A DNA stretch of 64,000 bases from Chelonoidis abingdonii (lineage: Eukaryota; Chordata; Testudines; Testudinidae): positions 143,366,298 through 143,430,297 of the forward strand of contig NC_133772.1 of assembly GCF_003597395.2 (NCBI RefSeq). The letters run 5' to 3'. A program made the position numbers and the translations under genes. Under the pieces are notes generated by a model. That model made no database searches. It saw only the letters and a list, made by a program, of their open reading frames with translations, and had not been told where the DNA came from. Shown piece by piece: positions 22,619 to 34,682 of this stretch. Numbering within the stretch: position 1 is the first letter of the stretch; each line of letters begins with the position of its first letter.

Positions 22619-23477
22619 CTACAGCCAACACAGTAAATGAACATGACTTCAGTGATTGCAACCATTGTATGCGTAACTGTCAAAAGTCTTGAAGTGCAAC
22701 AACCTTTTTAAAGGACAACGGCCATTATTAACATTGGACATTGTGATTTTTTTTATAAACCAGGTAGAATGTCAAGGATGTGTCTTCCTTTAGGCTTGTT
22801 ATTTTATTTATTATTGTCATTGCTAAAAAATACATCTGAATGTCACTCCAGGTGTACGTGTAAATGGAAAACGTACAGATCTTATCAAATAGATCCCCCT
22901 CCACCATTCAGCATTATCCTTCAGCCCTTCTTAGCCCTCTCACCCTTCAGAAAAGCAACAGAGAACAGATAAGCATTGCAGCATGCCCTCAAGGCCCAGA
23001 GAGTTGGACTCCAGTTTAAGGAGTACACAAGCCTTACAATCAAAGATTTCTAGCTGAGTAATTGCCAGGGGTCTCCTCCTGTTTACACCATGCAACTCAG
23101 TGTATTACAGCTGAGTGCATCATTATTACATGAGCACAGAGTTGTACTCTTGGGTAGCCAGGAACCCAAACCATCCAAGGCTTTGGGGCCTGGATTCTCA
23201 TCTCCCTCCCAGCAGTGTAAGGCCCCAAGGCAACTGCTGAACTTTACGCACACGAGCAGTCCCAGTGAGTGCACTGCTCCAGCAAGGTCAATGGATGTAT
23301 TTCTTCTCTGTCTGCATACCGTCTGTTTGTTGCACCCTCCTCCACAGGTGTGCCTTTTGTACTCACCACTGTGGAGTACTGCTCCACTGGCCTCCAGAGA
23401 ACTAGAGCTGGGCAAATAATGGATTTTTTGGTTCACTGGCACGTCCAAAGTTTTTTTAAAAAATAATAATTTTGGGT

Positions 23478-24348
23478 TGTCATAAACAGATGGTTAAGGT
23501 TTAATGTCGCTTTTACCTGTAAGGGTTAAGAAGCTCAGTAAACCTGGCTGACACCTGACCAGAGGACCAATGGGGGGACAAGATACTTTCAAATCTTGGT
23601 GGAGGGAAGTCTTTGTTTGTGCTGTTTGTTTTGTTCGTTGTTCGCTTTCAGGACTGAGAGGGATGGGACATCATTCCAGGTTCTCCAAATCTTTCTGAAT
23701 CAGTCTTTCATGTTTCAAAATTGTAAGTAGTAGCCAGGAAGGCGGATTAGTCTTATGTTTATTTTCTCAACTTGTAAATGTATATTTTTGCTGGAAGGAT
23801 TTTTACCTCTGTTTGCTGTAACTTTGAACCTAAGGCTGGGGGGGTGTCCCTCTAGTCTGTATGAATCTGAGTACCCAGTAAAGCATTTTCCATCCTGATT
23901 TTACAGCGATAACTTTTACTTTTTTTCTTTCTTAAATTAAAAGCTTTCTTTTTAAGAACCTGATTGATTTTTCCTTGTTTTAAAATCCAAGGGATTGAGT
24001 CTGAACTCACCAGGGATTGGTGGGGGGAAAGGAGGGGGGATGGTTAATTCCTCCTTGTTTTAAGATCCAAGGAGTTTGGATCGGTGTGAAGCCTCTCAAG
24101 GCAACCCAGGGAGGGGAAAGTCTGGGGGGAAAAGGAGGGGGATGGTTAATTTCTCCTTGTTTTAAGACCCAAGGGGTTTGGGTCTGGGTTCCCCAGGGAA
24201 GGTTTTGGGGGAACAGAAAGTGTGCCAGACACTAAATTCTGGCTGGTGGCAGCGTACCAGACCTAAGCTAGTAATTAAGCTTAGAAGTGTTCATGCAGGT
24301 CCCCACTTCTTGTACTCTAAAGTTCAAAGTGGGGGAAAAACCTTGACA
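23478..24348 (+). mobile_element. solo LTR with perfect target duplication
   Basis: The 871-bp element begins TGTCATAAACAGATGG and ends CCTTGACA. It is flanked by TGGGT on both sides (23473-23477 and 24349-24353). It is the same family as the nested LTR at 14270-15193 but in the other orientation. The 3' half contains three spaced copies of a TCCTTGTTTTAARAYCCAAG block (about 23972, 24052 and 24153), an internal tandem expansion. There is no internal retroviral sequence, so it is a recombination remnant. Confidence 0.92.
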
Positions 24349-24599
24349 TGGGTCAAACCAAAAATGAATTTAAAAAAAAAAACTGAGTGAATTGTTAAGT
24401 CAAAAAAAATGTTGAGTCGAGGCAACGCTAAAAGTTTCATTTAAATGCAATTCCAAAAAATCCATGTCAATTTCAGGGATTTTGACCAAAGCCAACGAAG
24501 ATGTCATTCACAAAATGGGTCAGGTGGGGTAGGAAGGAGACCTAAGTGATAATCTTTAGCCTCCTGGCATATGGGAGAGCCAATTCTATGCCCCCTACA

Positions 24600-24800
24600 A
24601 CTCATATGAAAAAGGGATTTGAACATGGGTCTTCCCCATTACAACAGCATGCACTAACCATCGAGCTAGGGGTCTCTATCAATTTCTCATGTTGAATCTG
24701 TTCCATTTCTCATAAATAATCATTGAAGCAGGGACTTGAACCTGGATCTCCTGCATTCCAGGAGAATGCTCTAACTACCAGTTATAGAGTCATTTTCACA
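24600..24800 (-). mobile_element. tRNA-like SINE fragments (MIR/CORE-like)
   Basis: Two inverted B-box-like segments, GGGATTTGAACATGGGTC and GGGACTTGAACCTGGATC, lie about 130 bp apart. Each is followed by a tRNA-like stem with CACTAACCATCGAGC or TGCTCTAACTACCA. They look like old tRNA-derived SINEs. The exact family is not certain. Confidence 0.5.
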
Positions 24801-25747
24801 TGTGCCTGCTGGCACAACAGCTATTTTGACAAGCTCTACACAGGACTACTCAGGGGTGTTAAGTCGAGCAGGTATCTAAATGTTTGCAGGTTTGGGAATT
24901 TAAATATGTAATATATCCACTCAGGTCAGTGATGTTGTACTGTGTCAGTGAGATCAGCATACAGGCTACGTTTGGGTAAGGACCCCAAAGAATGGAGACC
25001 AACTTGAAGCTGATCTGAAATCATCTAATACTCAAGACTGAAAAATGAAGCTTGAAATTTCACCCCAAACCCATGGCCATTTTGAGAGATTTTTCTGGTT
25101 CTTCCTCATCTCGTTTCTGATTAGGCTAGGAAGACAGTAAGAAAAGTGCCTACTTCATAGTACTGAGCGCGAAATATTCTCCTACAAAACTAGGTTATCC
25201 AGACACATATGTCTACTCCCTCAGTACAATGATCAGATTTACTTCTTTTCTCAGATAAATCCACTGAGTTGAGTACAGTTGTCACCATTTGACTGTAAGA
25301 ATCAAGTTAACTAAAGCACAAACCCTCAGTTGATCTGAAAGGATTGTTCACCATCAGTATGACTGAGAGTCAACTGTTCATTTGTTTAATTATGAAACTC
25401 TCCCCCCACATCATTTTGGAATCTAATTTAATGGAAAACTTGTAAAATACACCATCTTTAAATACATGAGCACTGTCACAACCACAGTGGAGAAGAAATC
25501 TGAAAAACAGTTACACACTCTGTGGAATCCAATAACCCGAATAATGAGGCATGTGAACTGATGCAGATTAGCATCTGCTGCTTTATTTCCTAGCTCACAA
25601 AAGAGTACACAGTGACACTGACAAAGCTCATGAAAGAAGCAGTGCAGTGTGGTGCAGATGAAGGACTATGAACAAAACAGAAGCTGAGCGTGTCACCTTT
25701 AGAAATGTATTTTATACTGATTTGATATTAAAATAGCTTGTTCTCTA

Positions 25748-25925
25748 AAGTTACCACCACCTGATGGCCATTCAGTAGTCATGTCTACACTTGATGCCAA
25801 TGCAATCAATGCAGCTGCATCAATTTAGTGGGTCTGGTGAAGACATGCTAAGTCGATGAGAGAGAGCTCTCCCACCAACATGCACAGGTACATTGGGCTC
25901 CCCTCCACTTAGACAAGTCCTTACT
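25748..25925. repeat. interspersed repeat, copy 1 (related to 28972-29292)
   Basis: The segment shares ACCACCTGATGGCC, CATGTCTACAC, CAATTTAGTGGGTCTGGTG and AAGACATGCTAAGTC with the copy 3.2 kb away. The shared interior also resembles the MITE at 46058-46345 (TTTAGCAGGTCTAGTGAAGA). It is probably a DNA-transposon-derived repeat and has no coding sequence. Confidence 0.55.
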
Positions 25926-28745
25926 GTACCTTCCAAAGTGCTTAGCTGCCTAGGAATATGACGGATGGATGGAAACTGCAGCCTCTGATGCTTGTTTATT
26001 TCTGCTCAAAGGACAGGATATTGCTAGCAGGTGCCTTGGAGGACCGGGGTGGGACTGGCAACACTTCCACTAAGATCCCCACTACAAAACCTGCAGGACA
26101 AGCTAATGTTATAGGACAAGTTAATTCAGATCAATTTGGCATTAATTTGCATTGGCTCCTCCCACAAACCCTCCCTCAAGGTGATTCAAGGGGCAGTTAT
26201 GGTTCAAGGGGGGTCCTGACAACAGGACTCATGCTGGTGAGGGTCTTGAGAGAGCTAAAAGTGGCCCCTTTTCACCTGCCCAAACATCCAAGCAGATCTC
26301 AGACAAGCCACAGGCTTTGTGGTCCCAACCCACTGCCACTTGTAGGGGCTGGCATGGGAGCTCTCTCCCCTCTCTACTGACCCAAAGCATTGCATTAATA
26401 GCGAGCTCTGAGGATGGAAACTCGGAGTCATCAGTACCTTACGCGCGATGCTCCTGCACAGAGTGACACAATTCAAGGATGAAATATTGCTTCCGTGACA
26501 GCTAACCAGAGTGGAGAATGAGTAAAATCTGGTTCAGCTCCAACAACAAACTGAGTTAAACCCAAAGTCAGCCTCATCGTCTGTCTTGCCATTTCTAACT
26601 CTGCTGCAGTAGTTTAAAGGCTACATTTGCACTTTGAAGCAGGTTCATTTAGAAATGCAGAAGGTTCATTTAGAAATTCCACATCAGCAGATTAAAAGCC
26701 TTTTTCTTTGAGTGAGCAAAAAAATGATCAGGCCCAATGAAAAAGTAGGCACAAGTTTGCCATTTATTTAACACAGTGTCAGCTGCTAATGGGATTCAAG
26801 CATTTGGAATAAACTGGAAAGGGCTAGTGCCAAGTATTTTTGGTACTATATACATATAAACAAATAGACAAAAGTATAAACATGAAAATAACTTGAGAGA
26901 TCAGATCTGTACATTTCCTGTCTGAGAATTCAAGAGGTTTTGAAGAGATCTTCACTGTCCTTTACTCATCCATGAAAGAGGTATATCATAAGTGCTGTCA
27001 ATCTGTGCTTCCTCACACAATCCTGTCTGGCTGAGATGCCCCAGCTCATGATAGGTTGGGTAGGTCTTTAGGTTCATTCAAATTTTGTCCTATCTTCTAA
27101 GCGCATCAATAAGGGAACCATTTAGCACTGTAGCCTGGGATTAATTTAGGTTGCAAAGTGCACCTGTCACAAAGAACAGGCTATTTGGTGCTAATTAAGA
27201 AGATGAGATTGGTGAAACACACACAAACTTTATGAGCTTGAGTTAATACAGATGACTATACTTGAAATAGAAAAAAACAAATCCAGAAGTATAAGAATAA
27301 GAGAAGTGCAGAAGTTTCCTGCATTGTTCATACTTAAAGTCTTACACTACGCATACCTACAACCTTGCAGAAACCATTAGAAACAAAGATGGAAGAACCA
27401 GTCAGTGGAGCACACTACAAGAGGAGATGACTGTTTTGGATGTCACCTCCACTGTCATTCCACATCTCCTCACTAGGGCTAGGTTTGACAAACTTTTATA
27501 CACCTTTCTCCATTCCACCCACACACATCTGAGACCATATCTGATTAAGTCTCAGCCCTTATTCATAGCGACTATTCCAGGAGATCAGCGTTGCGTTCCA
27601 CCTGTCTACATGTGTTATTTCAGTTGACTATAGTCATATTTCCAACAGGTAACCAGCCACTTGCATTAGTCCCATTCCCAATAGTTTTGGTATGTCAATG
27701 TGGTTAACGCTCATTGCAAAAAACCCCTAAGATGCTACCATCAGTTTGTGATTTACCTGTTTACCATAAAATGCATTGCTAAACTGTAACAAACAAGATA
27801 CATATTACTAAATTTTACAAGCAGCCCCAGGACTTCACTGGACAGCGCCCCATAAATGGAAACGCTGGGCTCAAGCCACCTCAGGCTCCTGCGTCTCTGT
27901 TTACCACACCCCATGCTGCCTTTGGTGTGGAGAAGGTGCAGCTGCTACATATCATCGTAACCTTCGTTCAGGCAATAATACCAGGCTAACAAACGTATGC
28001 GTAACATGCCTCACTAGGCCTCCGCATATTCCAAGCCTCACTTAACATGAATATTCATACTTTACATCCTCCTATTTGCATCTCAGCCATATTGGCTTCA
28101 CTAACAATTATTAGAAGCACTTTTGCAATACGTATATATTAAGCTGGCCTGATAATTCAGGATCAGGTCATGAGCACCAATATGGTGGTGGCTTTTATTT
28201 TACAAGCACATGGCAATTTAGGAATTGGATTGAGGCCATTAATTAGTTTTACTGCTAATCAGGGCCAAATGTGAAAAAGCATCCTCAAGATAAAATGCTT
28301 TGCATGGTATCATTAATCCCTCAGGTCATCCATTCTCCCATAAAACCCAGATTTAAATATGAATATTTATACTTGAATATCTTATTGAGACATAACTTCT
28401 GTTCACATTAATGCGAGCTACATACACGTATCATAACAATAGATCCTTAGTGGTCATTAATAAACTCACAAAAGAAAGGGAATACAGATTTAAGGCTTAT
28501 TTAGCTATTTCAGAAGTCTCATAATATGGAATAACTTTATGTCATTTGCGTGCTGCAGAATTTACGCATGAAGGGAATGATTCTGGTCTCACATAAACCA
28601 GTTTTATTCAGGGCAAATCCACTGACTATTTTAACTTGATGGGCCTGATTCTGTGTAAATCAAAAGTAAAGGGCAGAATTTCCTGGGTTTTAAATCAGTT
28701 CTTAGTTGCCTATGAACACAGATTTTTGGTGGTTTATTTATTCAG

Positions 28746-28765
28746 ATAGACAGACAGACAGACAG
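28746..28765 (+). repeat. (GACA)n microsatellite
   Basis: A short run of about five GACA/TAGA units. Confidence 0.8.
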
Positions 28766-28900
28766 CATCTTTAAATTGACACTTGTGAGATAAATAAGAG
28801 GAGAATCTCGAAAACAAAGATGATGTGGGTAATGGAAAACAGAATCTTTTCTCGCCAGTTTACTGGTTTGAATCCACCTAAAGGATGAAGACCTGGCCCA

Positions 28901-28936
28901 ATTGAAGTCAATGAGAATTTTGTCATTGACTTCAGT
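28901..28936. repeat. short palindromic repeat (ATTGAAGTCAATGA hairpin)
   Basis: ATTGAAGTCAATGA at 28901-28914 and TCATTGACTTCAGT at 28923-28936 are near-perfect reverse complements separated by 8 bp. Similar words occur at 29667-29695. It resembles a hairpin-bearing fragment common in reptile and bird genomes. Confidence 0.5.
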
Positions 28937-28971
28937 AGGGCCAAGCTTTTTGCCCCAGATATTAGTGACTT

Positions 28972-29292
28972 AAAGTTGTTACCACCTGATGGCCGTTCAG
29001 TAGCCATGTCTACACTACTCTTGACGCCAATGTGATCAATGCAGCAACATCGATTTAGTGGGTCTGGTGAAGACATGCTAAGTCAATGAGAGAGCACTCT
29101 CCTGTCGACATCTTTAATCCACCTCAACTAGAGGCAGAAACTATGTCACCAGAGAGCATCTCCTGTCAACAAGGCGTAGTGCGGACACTGCTATAAGCTG
29201 AACTAAGGCACATTCACTTAAGTGATGTTACTTATGTAACTTAACTAGCATAACTTAGATCGGATGACCATATTAGTGTAGCCCAGGCCTCA
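28972..29292. repeat. interspersed repeat, copy 2, with inverted-repeat-like ends
   Basis: The stretch begins with the same flank as copy 1 (GTTACCACCTGATGGCCGTT) and then CCATGTCTACACT. It ends AGTGTAGCCCAGGCCT, which is roughly the reverse complement of the start. The interior includes TTAGTGGGTCTGGTGAAGAC. It is likely a non-autonomous DNA transposon, more complete than copy 1. Confidence 0.55.
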
Positions 29293-29765
29293 GTAAAATA
29301 ATTGGATGGGCTCACTCCAGTTTGTGACTGATATGTTTCCCCATCTTCACTAGGACAGTTGGAAGCTGATCCTGACAGACCAAGGGCAATGAGATACCCC
29401 AACTCACTGCTCAAAGTGATCCTTCTTACTAATGCAGCTCCAATGTTTCCCACATTGAAACTGTTCTGTAGACAGAGGACTTAATGTCTAGGACCGTTAA
29501 TCTGGGTCCTTTAACTGAACAATAAATTTGCCAAGAAAGAAGAAAAGAAGGCAAGAACTTTTGAACTTTAAAATTGGAGAAAAATGTCATTTAATGCACC
29601 TGGGATTGCTATTAAATATTTTCTTAATAAATTAAATATATCTGTAGTCAATGAAGGGCTGATTAAATGCCCATTCAAGTTAATGGGAGTCTTTCCATTC
29701 TGCCCTAATTCTTAACACACTAGATGGGATCATCAGCGAGGAGGTTTAAAGTGTTGAGTCATCTA

Positions 29766-30179
29766 CAATAGAACCTCAGAGTTACGAACACCAGAGTTAT
29801 TAACTGACTGGTCAATCACACACCTCATTTGGACCGGAAGTATGCAATCAAGCAGCAGAAGAGACCAAAAAAAAAAAAAAAAAAGCAAATGCAGCACAAC
29901 TGTACAGTACAGTACAAGCAAATACAGTGTTAAATGTAAACTACTAAAAAAATAAAGGGAAAGTTTTAAAAAAGACTTGACAAGGTAAGGAAACTGTTTC
30001 TGTGCTTGTTTCTTTTAAATTAAGATGGTTAAAAGCATTTTTCTTACGCATAGTAAAGTTTCAAAGCTGTATTAAGTCAATGTTCAGTTGAAACTTTTCA
30101 AAGAACAACCATAATGTTTTGTTCAGAGTTAACAAACATTTCAGAATTACAAACAACCTCCATTCCTGAGGTTTTACTG
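29766..30179. mobile_element. Tigger-like (Tc1/mariner-type) MITE
   Basis: The terminal inverted repeats are CAATAGAACCTCAGAGTT on the left and CCTGAGGTTTTACTG on the right (complement CAGTAAAACCTCAGG). The element is flanked by TA on each side (29764-29765, 30180-30181), the standard mariner-type target duplication. It is 414 bp, AT-rich, has a poly-A tract inside (about 29866-29884) and has no transposase. The interior words CAGAGTTACGAACACC and CAGAGTTAACAAACA are further inverted similarities. Confidence 0.8.
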
Positions 30180-30187
30180 TATTCTAG

Positions 30188-30474
30188 GCTATTCTCAGTG
30201 GTGGCAGATGACGGAACAAGGAGCAATGGTCAAGTTGCGGTGGGGGAGGTCTAGACTAGATATAGGAAACACTATTTCACTAGGAGGGTGGTGAAGCACT
30301 GGAATGGGTTACCTAGGAGCTGGTGGACTCTCCATCCTTAGAGGTTATTAGGGTCAGGCTTGACAAAGCCCTGGCTGGGATGATTTAGTTGGGGTTGGTC
30401 CTGCTTTGAGCAGGGGGTTGGACTAGATGACCTCCTGAGGTCTCTTCCAACCCTAATCTGTGATTCTATGATTC
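30188..30474 (+). mobile_element. CR1 LINE 3' end
   Basis: The segment runs from TCTCAGTGGTGGCAGATGAC through GAAGCACTGGAATGGGTT to GGACTAGATGACCTCCTGAG and the tail TGATTCTATGATTCT. It starts within about 10 bp of the end of the Tigger-like MITE. It encodes only the distal part of ORF2, with several changes. Confidence 0.88.
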
Positions 30475-30862
30475 TTGAACTTTAGAATCAGAGAAACTGT
30501 TCACAGTAGCTGAGAACCAGTTTTACTCCCACTGTAGTTGACTCATAGCAAGAATACTGATGGCCCTGAAATACTTCCTTCTCTTTCCAGCTGCATTTCT
30601 GCACATCTGACTAAACACGATGTCTGGGCAATAAAAGGTATGTTTCTCATTGCCAATAGCAGTTTACATCTTATTCAGTCTGCCACAGGAGTTCCTAAAG
30701 CTCTACACACAGCCAAAATGCTTATTGAGATTTATTTTTGTCAAATATCACTAGCAGGATATTTAATGAAATATTGCCACCATAAGTAAATGTCTATGGA
30801 TTTCAGCTTAGTAACATCCTTTTATAAAGCTAGTTTGCTTTGCCTTTGTTCTAGATAGACTT

Positions 30863-31195
30863 ATGTGCAGTGCTGGGGAGGAGCCGATGGTCGTGGTACA
30901 TGTCATTACCAATGACATAGGGAAGGGTAGGAGAGATGTCTTGGAGGCCAAATTTAGGCTGCTAGGAAAGAGACTGAAATTCATGACCTCTATGGTAGAA
31001 TTCTCAGAAATGCTCCCAGTTCCACATGCAGGGCCTAGTAGGCAGGCAGAGCTTCAGAGACTCAATGCATGGACGAGACAATGGTGTAGAGAGGAGGGGT
31101 TTAGATTCATTAGGAACTGGGGAAACTTTTGGGATAGGGGGACCAGACTGCTGGCACTTAACATTAAAAAGTTGGCAGAGCAGTTTTTAAACTAA
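30863..31195 (+). pseudogene. CR1 ORF1 remnant, esterase-like (SGNH) domain
   Basis: A 110-residue open stretch includes VVVHVITNDIGKGRRDVLEA, a degenerate form of the V-H-x-G-T-N-D-I-G block of the CR1 ORF1 esterase domain, then LLPVPHAGPSR, LNAWTRQWCREEGF and near the end RGTRLLALNIKKLAEQF. In the family, ORF1 is a nucleic-acid-binding chaperone with a lipase/esterase-like domain, and the GTNDIG Gly is replaced by Ile here. The N-terminal zinc-finger part is missing because of 5' truncation. About 140 bp separate it from the ORF2 start region. Confidence 0.85.
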
Positions 31196-31396
31196 GAGAT
31201 GGGGGAAAGCTGACTGTGGCAGAGGAGCACGTGGATTGGACAGAGACTTCTCTTAGAGGAGAGTCTATTGATAGAGATTCTCTAGGTTTTAGTCAGGAGG
31301 AGAGGATGGAAGAGGATTATCTCGGGGCCAGATCAGATGAGAAACATTCACATTAAAAAAAAATCGGATACATCAGAAAAGGGCAGACAAACAAAC

Positions 31397-34186
31397 AGTG
31401 ACAATTTTTTGAAGTGCTTGTATATAAATGCTAGAAGTCTAAATAATAAGATGGGTGAACTAGAGTGCCTCGCGATAAAGGAGGATATTGATATAATAGG
31501 CATGACAGAAACTGGTGGACTGAGGACAATCACTGGGACACAATCATTCCGGCGTAAAAAATATATCAGAAGGACATAACAGGTCATGGGCGGGGGAGGA
31601 GTGGCACTATATGTGAAAAAAAATGTAGAAACAAATGAAGTAAAAAACTTAAGTGAATCCACATGCTCTATAGAATCCCTATGGATAGTAATTCATGCTC
31701 TAATAAGAATATAACATTAGGGATCTATTATCGACCACCTGACCAGGACAGTAATAGTGATGATGAAATGCTAAGGGAAATTAGAGAGGCTATCAGAATT
31801 AAGAACCCAATAATAGTGGGGGATTTCAATTATCCCCATACTGACTGGGAAAATGTCACCTCAGGATGAAATGCAGAGACAAAATTTCTCAATACTTTAA
31901 ATGACTGCTTCTTGGAGCAGCTGGTACAGGAACCCACAAGGAGAGAGGCAACTCTCGATTTAGTCCTGAGTGGAGTGCAGGAGCTGGTCCAAGAGGTAAC
32001 TATAACAGGACCGTTTGGAAATAGTGACCATAAGCTAATAACATTTAACATCCCTGTGGTAGGAAGAAAATCTCAACAGCCCAACACTGTGGCATTTAAT
32101 TTCAGAAAGGAGACCTATGCAAAAGTAAGGGGGGTAGTTAAACAGAAATTAAAAGGTACGTGACTTAAGTGAAATCCCTGCAAGCTGCATGGACATTTTT
32201 CAAAGACACCATAATAGAGGCCCAACTTCGATGTATACCCCAAATTAAGAAACACAGTAGAAGAACTAAAAAAGAGCCATCGTGGCTTAACAACCATGTA
32301 AAAGAAGCAGAGAGAGATAAAAAAGCATCTTGTAAAAAGGGGAAGTCAAATCCTAGTGAGGTAAATAGAAAGGAGCATAAACACTGCAGATTAAGTGTAA
32401 AAATGTAATAAGAAAAGCCAAAGAGAAGTTTGAAGAACAGCTAGCCAAAAACTCCAAAGGTCATAACAAAATGTTTTTTAAGTACATCAGAAGCAGGAAG
32501 CCTGCTAAACAACCAGTGGGGTCCCTGGCGATCGAGATACAAAAGGAGCGCTTAAAGACGAAAAGGTCATTGCGGAGAAACTAAATGGATTCTCTGCTTC
32601 AGTCTTCACGGCTGAGGGTGTTAGGGAGATTCCCAAACCTGAGCTGACTTTTGTAGGTGATAAATCTGAGGAATTGTCACAGATTGAGGTGTCACCAGAG
32701 GTGGTTTTGGAATTAAGTGATAAACTTAACAGTAACAAGTCACTGGGACCAGATGGTATTCATCCAAGAGTTCTGAAAGAACTCAAATGTGAAATTGCGG
32801 AACTATTAACTATGGTTTGTAACCTATCCTTTAAACTGGCTTCTGTACCCAGTGACTGGAAGATAGCTAATGTAACATCAATATTTAAAAAGGGCTCTAG
32901 AGGTGATCCCAGCAATTACAGGACACTAAGTCTAACATCAGTACTGGGCAAATTAGTTGAAACAATAGTAAAGAATAAAATTGTCAGACACATAGAAGAA
33001 CATAAATTGTTGGGTAAAAGTCAGCATGGTTTCTTTAAAGGGAAATCGTGTCTTACTAATCTATTAGAGTTCTTTGAAGGGGTCAACAAACATGTGGACA
33101 AGGGGGATCCAGTGGACATAGTGTACTTAGATTTCCAGAAAGCCTTTGACAAGGTCCCTCACCAAAGGCTCTTACGTAAATTAAGTTGTCATGGGATAAG
33201 AGGGAAGGTTCTTTCATGGACTGAGAACTGGTTAAAAGAACAGGGAAAAAAGTGTAGGAAAATGGTAAATCTCAAATGGAGAGGGGCAACAAGTGTATCC
33301 CCAAGGTCAGCCCTCAGACCAATCCTATTCAACTTATTCATAAATGATTGGAGAAGGGGTTTAAAAGTGAGGTGGCAAAGTTTGCAGATGATTGTAAACT
33401 GCTCAAGATAGTTAAGACCAAAGCAGACTGTGAAGAACTTCAAAAGAATCTCACAAAACTAAGTGATTGGGAAACAAAATAGCAAATTAAATTTAATGTG
33501 GATGATGTAAAGTAATGCACACTGGAAGAAATAATGCCAAATATATGTACAATATGATGGGGCTAATTTAGCTACAACGAATCAGGAAAAAGATCTTGGA
33601 GTCATTGTGATAGTTTTCTGAAGATTTCCACGCAGTGTGCAGCGGCGGTCAAAAAGTAAACAGGATGTTAGGAATTATAAAAAGGGGACAGAAATAAGAC
33701 AGAGGTATTTTATTGCCCTTATATAAATCCATGGTATGCCCACATCTTAAATCCTGAGTACAGATGTGGGCTCCTCATCTCAAAAAGATATACTGACATT
33801 AGAAAAGTTTCAGAGAAGGGCAACTAAATGACTAGGGGTTTGGAACGGGTCCCATATGAGGAGAAATTAAAGAGGCTAGAACTTTTCAGCTTGGAAAAGA
33901 GGAGACTAAGGGAGATATGATAGAAGTATATAAAATCATGAGTGATGTAGAGAAAGTAAATAAGGAAAGTTATTTATTTGTTCCTATAATAACAAGAACT
34001 AGGGGCCACCAAATGAAATTAATGGGCAGCAGGTTTAAAACAAATAAAAAGAAGTTCTTCTTCACACAGTGCACAGTCAACTTGTGGAACTCCTTGCCTG
34101 AAGAGGTTATGAAGGCATGGACTATAACAGCATTTAAAAGAGAACTGGATAAATTCTTGGAGGTTAAGTCAGTTAATGGATATTAG
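31397..34186 (+). pseudogene. CR1 ORF2 remnant: endonuclease, reverse transcriptase, C-terminal domain
   Basis: Endonuclease landmarks appear over 31400-32160: CLYINARSLNNK (Asn of block I), IIGMTETGG (catalytic Glu), GIYYRPPDQD, IIVGDFNYPHTDW (Asp/Asn) and GNSDHKLITF (Ser-Asp-His). They lie in two or three frames. The reverse transcriptase follows in one open frame at 32674-33411: PSNYRTLSLTSVLGKL, SQHGFFKGKSC and VDIVYLDFQKAFDKVPHQ. A frameshift near 33350 leaves the catalytic box readable in another frame as KFADDCKLLK. The C-terminal segment at 33917-34186 reads [19 protein letters not shown] and ends at SVNGY. It is a dead copy. Confidence 0.9.
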
Positions 34187-34520
34187 CCAGGAGGGGTAAG
34201 GAATGGTGTCCCTAGCCTCTGTTTGTCAGAGGGTGGAGATGGATGGAAGGAGAGACATCACTTGACCATTGCCTGTTGGGTTCACTCCCTCTGGGGCACC
34301 TGGAATTGGCCACTGTCAGTAGACAGAATACTTAGCTAGATGGACCTTTGGTCTGACCCAGTATGGCCATTCTTATGTTCTTATGAGAGACAGCAAGAAA
34401 GCTCTGCTTTCAGCTATTTGAGCATCTCATCCAATAAATGATAATAGTTTTTTCAAAATCACAGATACAAATAACGAGATATTCACTAAAGAGACTCAGT
34501 GTCACAGCTAAATTTCTCAG

Positions 34521-34652
34521 ACCTGAAGAAGAGCTCTGTGTAAGCTAAAATGCTTGACTCCCTCACCATCTGAAATTGGTCCAATAAAAGATATCACCTC
34601 ACCCACCTCGTCTCTCTAATATTCTGGGACCAAAATGGCTACCACACCACTG
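34521..34652 (-). repeat. gtgaggtaatatctttt-type dispersed repeat
   Basis: ACCTGAAGAAGAGCTCTGTG ... AGATATCACCTCACCCACCT ... CTCTCTAATATTCTGGGACC is the reverse complement of the family at 7772-8310 and 10964-11048. It lies between two CR1 copies. Confidence 0.65.
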
Positions 34653-34682
34653 TATACATAGATATTGGATTCACTCATTAGG

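Larger units (their letters stand above)
30860..34386 (+). mobile_element. long CR1 LINE with ORF1 and ORF2 remnants
   Basis: This is the longest CR1 copy in the window (about 3.5 kb). It preserves, in order, part of ORF1 (esterase-like), the ORF2 endonuclease, reverse transcriptase and C-terminal region, and the 3' end reading GATGGACCTTTGGTCTGACC to CTTATGTTCTTATGAG. It is 5'-truncated inside ORF1 and broken by several frameshifts and stops, so it cannot move by itself. It lies antisense to MDGA2 in the 15.6-kb intron. Confidence 0.92.

Noticed and set aside
25958..26380. 140-codon open frame on the plus strand
   Set aside because: No recognised domain, antisense to MDGA2, no exon signals.
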